A program made the translations under genes and the position numbers. A DNA stretch of 64,000 bases. Source: Caenorhabditis elegans (lineage: Eukaryota > Nematoda > Chromadorea > Rhabditida > Rhabditidae). The notes under the pieces were generated by a model, which worked only from the letters and a program-made list of their open reading frames with translations, was not told where the DNA came from and did no database searches. Positions 57,671 through 64,000 of this stretch are shown here, piece by piece (the stretch's first letter is position 1; each line of letters begins with the position of its first letter). The stretch spans positions 3,038,001-3,102,000 of the forward strand of contig NC_003284.9 of NCBI RefSeq assembly GCF_000002985.6, given 5' to 3'.

Positions 57671-60600
57671 TTAGTGTTGTTGAGCAATTTCTGAGAAGAA
57701 CTGAAGTACAGTGTCAGTGGAAACTTCGAGCTCAATCTTCGAGCCTGGGTAACAAGTGAGAATCAGTTTGTTGTATTCCGCAATTTGCTTGACAAATTGC
57801 TCTTGCATATCTCTCCATACAACTTGCAAAAGTGATGAATTGGCAACCAGGTTCTTCTCAATTTTCTTGTACAGTTGCTCGAGTCCTTTTTTCACTTCTT
57901 TTCCCGGATGTTGTGAAATTACCTGGAAAATTTATGAAATGGCGATTTTGATGATTAACTAGAAATTCAACCTTTTTAAGCTCAATGCGACTGAATTGTT
58001 GTTGATACGAGATTTCATCAGGACGAATTCCACGCGTTTCGATAAAGTTGTTGACATTGTCGAAGAACGTCTGAAATTTTTGGAATACATATCGATAGTT
58101 TTGGGAGATTTTTGTTTAAAGGTGGAGTACCGAAATTCGAATGAGATGTTTTGAAAATTCCTCAAAAAAAGTTATGGAGGTTCAAAGTCGGAAAAAAGGT
58201 TTTGCAGCTAAAATCACAATTTTTACAACTTCTCGGTGTCGCAGCGTCTGGAACTTAATTTTTATTTATTGATCACTCTTTAATAAATTTGTTGGTCTTT
58301 TATTGGGCGTATATGCGCTGAATTGTTGGGTCTAAAATAGCAAAGCCTCAAATTTTGGTACTCCAACTTTAAACTATGGTAGAGTGCCTTTTTTTACAAA
58401 TGTTGTAGAATGACAAGCCAAAATTAGAAAGAAAAAACTAGTTTAAAGCATAATAGTCAAGTTTTTTTTCAAGCATTGGCAGCACAGTATTGAAACATAA
58501 ATTTCCATATTTATATATCACCTGAATCTCTTTGAGTGGACGACCCATAAACTCTTTTACGTACGCATCAATATGTTCTTCCTTGAGCGCTTTCGCATCT
58601 TTTCGTTGTTGATCCAAACATGAGATTTTTAGCTCCGACAAAGTCACTGAAACATTTATCACCATCACACTTTATTGTTTCCTAGAACACTTACAATAGA
58701 GCTCGTGGTAATTTTCAAACTTGACTACAGACGACGGAGACTTGCTGTATTGATTGGCGGCAGCTTTTTGTATCCCGTCACAAACCGCCCGGCAAAGATT
58801 GAAATATGCCTTCTCCAAGTCAGTTCTTCTCTCGGCATTTTCAAAGATAATTTCAGCACGTCTCACAAAGTTTGCAAAGCGAAAAATTGATGGGAGAATT
58901 CCGATTCTAGTCTTTTTAGCAATGCGAACTTCCGAGTACTGGGAACATTCCATTTGCTGGAAGAGAAGATTATTGCAATTACAGTACATATAAATGGAAC
59001 TCACAATAAATGCATCAAACTGGCGTTTTATCAGAACAACTAAACTTCCAAATGTGATCGAAAAATAGGAGCTTGGGTCTTGTGGTAGAAGCACTTTCTT
59101 CGACATGATTACAAACAAAAGGAGAACATTGCTAAAATGTGTAGGAATTTAAAATAATATGTACGTGTACCTTTTCTCACCTAGGATTGTGCCTACAAAC
59201 CGCCCGACAGAAACTATCAAGATGAATATTGAGCGAGTCAAACAAGTTGCCCATAACGTGTCTCACTTGCTCGTTCATATGTTTCTCCATACTACGTCCT
59301 CCGAGACTTGAGCTATCACCGCTTCCAGTTGAAGTCGTATCGAACTGAGCCAACAGCTCCGAGTTGATGTGGAAGAAGCGGACAACGAACTTTTGCTCTG
59401 CGTCAATCACAGCGCTCAGTTCTGCCAGCACCGTTTCGATGAGTTGCGGTAAGACTTCAGTATCAATTTCACTGGAGGTGCTCAGGAAACTCTGGTTGTC
59501 AGAACGAAGTGAAATGTTTGCAGATTCATTTGCTTCTGAAATCAGATGATTATTTTTTGCTGCAAATATTAGCAAACATACTTGACTTCTTTTCAGAACT
59601 GTTAGCTTTTGGAACTTTGTTGATCAGTGTCTCAAAGAAATTGTCAAATAGACGTTTGTAAAGTAGATTCGTGCTGTCGATATACTTTTGCAAGACTAAA
59701 TTGCAAGCCTTTGGACGGTTCGTTTTCAGCCAGTTGATAAGATCAGAGAGTGGAGAAAGGGCGCGAAAGCGTTGAGACTGTTTTGGAATACACAGTTCAT
59801 GCCACTCATGATCCAAAGATAAGTCGTTCTGAAAAAAAAACACGCGTTGAAAATGATTTTATACAGTGCGCGCGCTTGCTACAGGATTCTTCTAAAATTT
59901 ATAATAGATGTATTGAAAAAACTCCACATTTTAACGTGAATCTATTGTGAAATTATGGTATGTGATGTAAAAAAAGCTTCGCATGCGCTGTAAAATATCT
60001 GAAATTCGAGAATTTTGGTTGAAATTTTCAAAAAATTCAGAGGGTCCTTTAGCGAGAGCGTGACCTCCGGAATTCTCTAATACTTCTACAATTTAGGGGG
60101 TCCTCGAGCAAGCAAGCACACGTTCATTGAAACTTACCAAATTCGAGAACAGTGCAGAGAGGTGAGACATGAGCCTATCGACAAAGACATCCACTGCGGT
60201 AAGCTCATCATTTCTGTCCTGATAGGCTTTCATTTGAAGCATTGGCTTAGAAATCCTCCCGTGCCAGAATTGTGCAACAGCGCGTGCAGCGTCCGTGCAT
60301 CTTTGAACACTGAAGTATCATAATATTACTTGAAAACTCTAAGTTGTTCACTCTACCTTTCTGGGTTACTGAAGTTAGCTTGTTTCAGAGTCTCAATGTG
60401 GGAATCAGTAACAGCCTGCAACGAATTGACAAATGAAACGATTTCCTCGTTGAGACGTTGCTTGTTCTTTCTTTCAACCACCGATAAACTATCTTTCTCT
60501 TCGATCAATTCGATACTGTTCCTCACAAACTGAAAATAGTTGATTAAAATTTCAATAAATTCCTTTACAATGTAGTACCGCCAAAATGTCATCACAACGA

Positions 60601-61837
60601 TCAAGCTCTTTTTCGACCGACTCAACACCGGTCAATGCTGCATCAATACTCGAAAGCAACTGGTTTACGGAATTCTCACTGTCCATCATAGAGTTGATGT
60701 TGGCTCCATCGAGAGATTGCAATTGCTCCGTCAGCATTTCGGCAAAAATATGTGCTTCACCAATAGTCAAATTAGCTCGCGCAATCAACTTTCGAAAGTC
60801 TGCGTCCTCCTTGTTGGATATTGGCTGATAATCACTTTGCATCGCCATATCATGCTCAGGAAGCTCAATGGGTATAATGGAGGTTTCTGATTCAAGTTGC
60901 GGTAGAGAGAAATTGCAGAAATCTGGCATCTGGACTGGAAGGTATTGGCATGACAACTAAAATACGAAATTTTCAGTAAAAAAGTTGAAAGTATTATAGT
61001 TGGATACCTTGTAGAGTTCTCGAATGAACTCGTCCTTTTCCTCAGCGGAACCAGCCAAAATCACATATTGATGATCACCGATAGTGATGTGGAACTCTGG
61101 TGATGCCTGAATTTTTTTAATGTTTGTCAGTTGAATAAAATTCTCAATTTTTTTTAAACCCAAAAAAACTTGAAGTAAATGCGAATTTAACTAATTGATA
61201 AGCCATTTTGTCAAAATAATTCCTGCAATTTGCATCATCTTTTCGACAAATTTAGTGTACAATAACTATTCTTTCAACAACTTCTCACCTAACTTTAGCT
61301 AATTGCAATTTTTACAATTGATAAAGATCGTTGAAAAGTTGCGGCAAAATGGCGAATTTTTAGCTATTTTAGGTTGATAAACTCCATCAAACATTAGTGT
61401 TCGTAAAACTTGAAAATCCTCAGTTATTCGAGAAGCTTCACATTTTTTGCGTTATGTTCTTCGTTACGCTCACATTTGCTCACTACATATATCGTATAAA
61501 TTGCGTGAATCCATATAATTTTCAAATACTCACTTTTTTCGGATTTATTCCGTCGATTTCTCTGACTTCTCTCAAATTGAACCTGTCCTTCTTTTTGAAT
61601 GTATCATCTTTCTCCCCTTTCACAAAGTATAAACGGACGGCGATGGGGTGCTCGATTGTGACTGCAAGTTATCGATTTTTATACAGGACAATTCCAAGAA
61701 TTCTTACCTGCTAAACATAGTAGTGTCTGGTTTTTCTTCTTTTTTCCATCCAACTTTGAGACATTGACTATTGCTTGAATTCTTTCATCGTCTTTCTGGA
61801 AAAGTTGCCGCTGGATTATCTTCCTGATTGCAGACAT
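57671..61837 (-). CDS. sec-3: SEC-3, exocyst complex subunit Sec3/EXOC1
   Basis: Thirteen exons, 848 aa: 61708-61837, 61534-61661, 61008-61106, 60579-60956, 60357-60529, 60138-60309, 59582-59828, 59181-59535, 59005-59131, 58695-58956, 58522-58646, 57972-58070, 57671-57922. Residues 1-119 are a Sec3-type PH-like domain ([13 protein letters not shown] start; [37 protein letters not shown]) that binds PI(4,5)P2 and small GTPases at the plasma membrane. The middle (about 150-350) is helical coiled coil; the remaining C-terminal half is the helical-bundle CorEx-type rod. Length is close to the 894 aa of human EXOC1. It marks sites of polarised exocytosis within the octameric exocyst. A TTTCAG acceptor at 61844 puts a six-base leader before the ATG. 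Intron 11 holds a MITE-like insertion. Confidence 0.94.
58117..58374. repeat. MITE-like element in sec-3 intron 11
   Basis: The left end AAAGGTGGAGTACCGAAATT is inverted at the right end as AATTTTGGTACTCCAACTTT; about 258 bp, no ORF. The terminal AAAGKTGGAGTACC is related to, but distinct from, family A. Confidence 0.65.
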
Positions 61838-61843
61838 TCAAAT

Positions 61844-61850
61844 CTGAAAT
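61844..61850 (-). promoter_or_regulatory. probable SL trans-splice acceptor of sec-3
   Basis: ATTTCAG on the minus strand, six bases before the start codon. Confidence 0.5.
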
Positions 61851-61982
61851 TGAAAATTTATATAATCACATTGATTAAGTAGAATAATAAAAATTTTAAA
61901 CTTAAACCAAGCATTAAAAAAGAAAACAATAAAATCAGGGAATTGGAAACAGTTATGCCCAGTAAAAACATACGGAGTTATT

Positions 61983-61991
61983 CTGCGTCTC
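61983..61991 (+). promoter_or_regulatory. CTGCGTCTC promoter motif upstream of sec-3
   Basis: An exact CTGCGTCTC about 150 bp upstream of the sec-3 start, in the 640-bp gap between sec-3 and the zinc-finger gene. The motif is recurrent in promoters of broadly expressed worm genes. Nearby GCGTGCGCGTTTCTCGATG near 62044 adds a second GC-rich patch. Confidence 0.5.
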
Positions 61992-62480
61992 TGCAGTTTT
62001 CTGTGGTGACTAGTACACGAAAAACACGCCAGTGGCCGGTTAGCGTGCGCGTTTCTCGATGAACACCACTATTTATATTGCAATGCAGGGAAGCAAAAAT
62101 AATTTTATTTGGTTTTATTTTTACACTTGCAAAAGATATAGTAATAGAATTGAAACGAATTGATTGACCTGAAAAGATTTATTTTTGGCAATTATTTAAA
62201 TAGAACACGATTCCTAAAACGGACCGTAAAAAAATGACAATTGAAAGTTTTCAATTAGGAGAATCTGCAAAAGTAAAAAAGAAAGAAACAATAAATAATA
62301 TTACACGGATCAGAAAAAAAACAACAGAGAGTTTGAAAAGGTCGTGGTTTTGATTTGGAAGTGACTTGAGGCATAAGTTAAAAGTAGAAAAAAAGTAACA
62401 GAAAACTTAAGTGAGACAAAAGAAAATGATTAATGACATGTAGCTATATTAAATCGGGGGTAAGTTTCAAAATGAGATTA

Positions 62481-64000
62481 TCACTGAACAGCGTTTCTGA
62501 CTGGATACATGGTGTAGTTGGTAGTAATCAAAGTGCGACGCAGCGGAAGTGGGCCTGCAGGTGGAAGTGTGTAGTTGCGGTTACGAATTGAAGTCGGGAT
62601 TTTGATGATCTGATTTATTTATTAGTTTTTACAGTAAATTGTATTATCGCCCCTTTAAATTTTTTTTTATAAAACAAATGTGGACATATGTATATTTCAA
62701 TACATTTTGTTACATTTCGCGACATTACTTGATTAGCCCCATTAGTAATTATTGTATTCTAAAGAAAAAACACACAAAATATGCTGGACAATCCGAATTT
62801 GGAAGTATTTTAAATCTTGGTAACTACTGAAACTTGTCCTATTAGACCTGCTAGCTTATATCTCGGTTGTCTTAAATTGTACCAAAAATAGTACAATGTC
62901 AATATGTTGAAAATTATTTTACGTAATTACGCAGTTAAAATGTTTTGATAAAATTAAAGAAAATCGAGATATTAGCTGTCAGCGTGAAGCAATCGGTGAG
63001 CAAGTCTAATAGTGATAATACAATATGTAGTAGTACCTTCTGACATGACAAGTAACTTAATGCATTTATCAAAATCTTACCGCTCGACCCTTTGAGTACG
63101 GAGCAGATCGCACAGTGTACTGCGGCTGACTTGCCGCCATTTTAGAGACGACTTCTCCAAGACTTTTTCCAGGTGGAACCGGTCGAGACGATTTTTTGCT
63201 AAAACGAAAAATATTGTTAAAAACCTAAATTTGGTAGTTCTTACAATTTGACTTGGGGCGGCATTGTGCTGAAAGTCAGTGTCTTAAAAACGGTCGCCGA
63301 GGGGACGTAGCTTTCCGAAGGCGAACGTTTTATGAATTTCCCGTAAATAAATGTATTTTTCATGCTCGACACAAAATCATCGTGATCTGCAGACTCCAGC
63401 TGAAAAAATAGTTCTGCTTTAAAAACTGCAAATTTAGAACTCTATCTAACCGTTGCCAATAAGTCGCTTTTAGCCTGATTGTAAACCACTAAGCCAATGC
63501 TACCCGACATAACTGCCTGCAGTTCACACTTTGCGTACGTGTAATATGCGGTTGTCATCACTGTTTGTTTGTCTCTGGTGAACAAGAATTCCTTTACAAA
63601 ATCACTGGAACGGCGTGTGATGGCTTGCATCAGAAACGGGCCAGATGGTATTCGAGCATTTTGCATTGACTCACACTGCAAAAAAAAATGTATTTTAAGC
63701 GACCAATGTGTACGTTTTTTTTCTTTTTTTTTCTCTCACCACCGGCATCTCTCCACACCCGTGAGTCAGCATTGTGTGGTCACTGGCTTGTTGTAGAGTG
63801 TCAAAGTGAACATTACATTCGGAACAGAACCAATTAAACGACACGGGATGATTTAGGGTCTCGTGATGCTCCAAAGAAAATTGTGATACAAAATTTTCAG
63901 AACACGTTCCACAACGAAGCATTGCAAACTGACGGGATCTTGTTTTGGGCTCAGTTTTTTGCTCTTTGAGTTCCGTTTGAGGACGGTTCTCATTGAGCCG
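62481..64000 (-). CDS. C2H2 zinc-finger protein (5' end outside window)
   Basis: Exons 63740-64000 (open at the window edge), 63451-63675, 63245-63399, 63081-63198, 62481-62609; 295 codons plus stop. Visible residues 1-26 are K/R/E/Q-rich. Two C2H2 fingers follow: CGTCSENF...HHETLNH (about residues 29-50) and CSECNVHF...HTMLTH (about 60-80), both C-x2-C-x12-H-x4-5-H. The rest (about 88-295) is not a domain I recognise; it is enriched in aliphatic and Ser/Thr residues and ends in a basic, Pro/Arg/Tyr-rich tail ([17 protein letters not shown]). It may bind nucleic acid, but with only two visible fingers the function is open. The 644-bp gap to sec-3 on the same strand makes an operon unlikely. 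Confidence 0.85.

Overview
The window is nematode DNA and almost certainly Caenorhabditis elegans chromosome X. Introns are short and AT-rich with TTTCAG acceptors, intergenic DNA is A/T-homopolymer rich, worm-specific families are present (a Wart-domain hedgehog-related protein, TWK potassium channels), and the gene set (two BarH homeobox genes, a RASEF-type Rab, PCCB, exocyst SEC-3, WRT-2) matches known X-linked loci. I assembled exon chains by hand from splice signals and reading phase. Every complete chain closes in frame.

Layout, left to right. (1) 0.5-7.8 kb, minus: a CNNM/ancient-conserved-domain Mg2+-handling membrane protein whose 3' end runs off the window; a 3-kb intron holds a possible small transmembrane ORF. 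(2) 7.8-12.5 kb: no gene seen, with a GC-rich promoter-like patch near 11.4 kb. (3) 12.5-16.4 kb, minus: a canonical two-pore K+ (TWK) channel, 519 aa; one intron carries a tandem duplication and a 248-bp Helitron. (4) 17.4-21.4 kb, minus: rsef-1, an EF-hand/coiled-coil/Rab GTPase, 634 aa. (5) 21.4-32.3 kb: ceh-30 (plus) and ceh-31 (minus), tail-to-tail BarH paralogues with identical intron positions and phases; a TRA-1-like site lies in the last intron of each. (6) 32.3-43.1 kb: gene-free and repeat-rich, dominated by a 4.8-kb non-autonomous Helitron on the minus strand built from four tandem-repeat blocks and two long phased heat-shock-element arrays. (7) 43.1-47.3 kb, plus: a second TWK channel, 555 aa, with both pore signatures degenerate. 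(8) 48.0-49.3 kb, minus: an unrecognised 329-aa protein. (9) 52.4-54.2 kb, plus: pccb-1, mitochondrial propionyl-CoA carboxylase beta. (10) 54.5-56.3 kb, minus: wrt-2, a secreted Wart-domain protein with a Q/P-rich tail. (11) 57.7-61.8 kb, minus: sec-3. (12) 62.5-64.0 kb, minus: the 3' part of a C2H2 zinc-finger gene entering from the right.

The genes are separate transcription units with no evident operon. TWK-2/orphan and pccb-1/wrt-2 converge, as do ceh-30/ceh-31. The most interesting material is not a protein system. It is the large Helitron between ceh-31 and the second TWK channel, with its HSE arrays and E2F-like minisatellite, together with a tiny sibling insertion that preserves an internal empty-site control. 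The atypical TWK pore is the most unusual protein.
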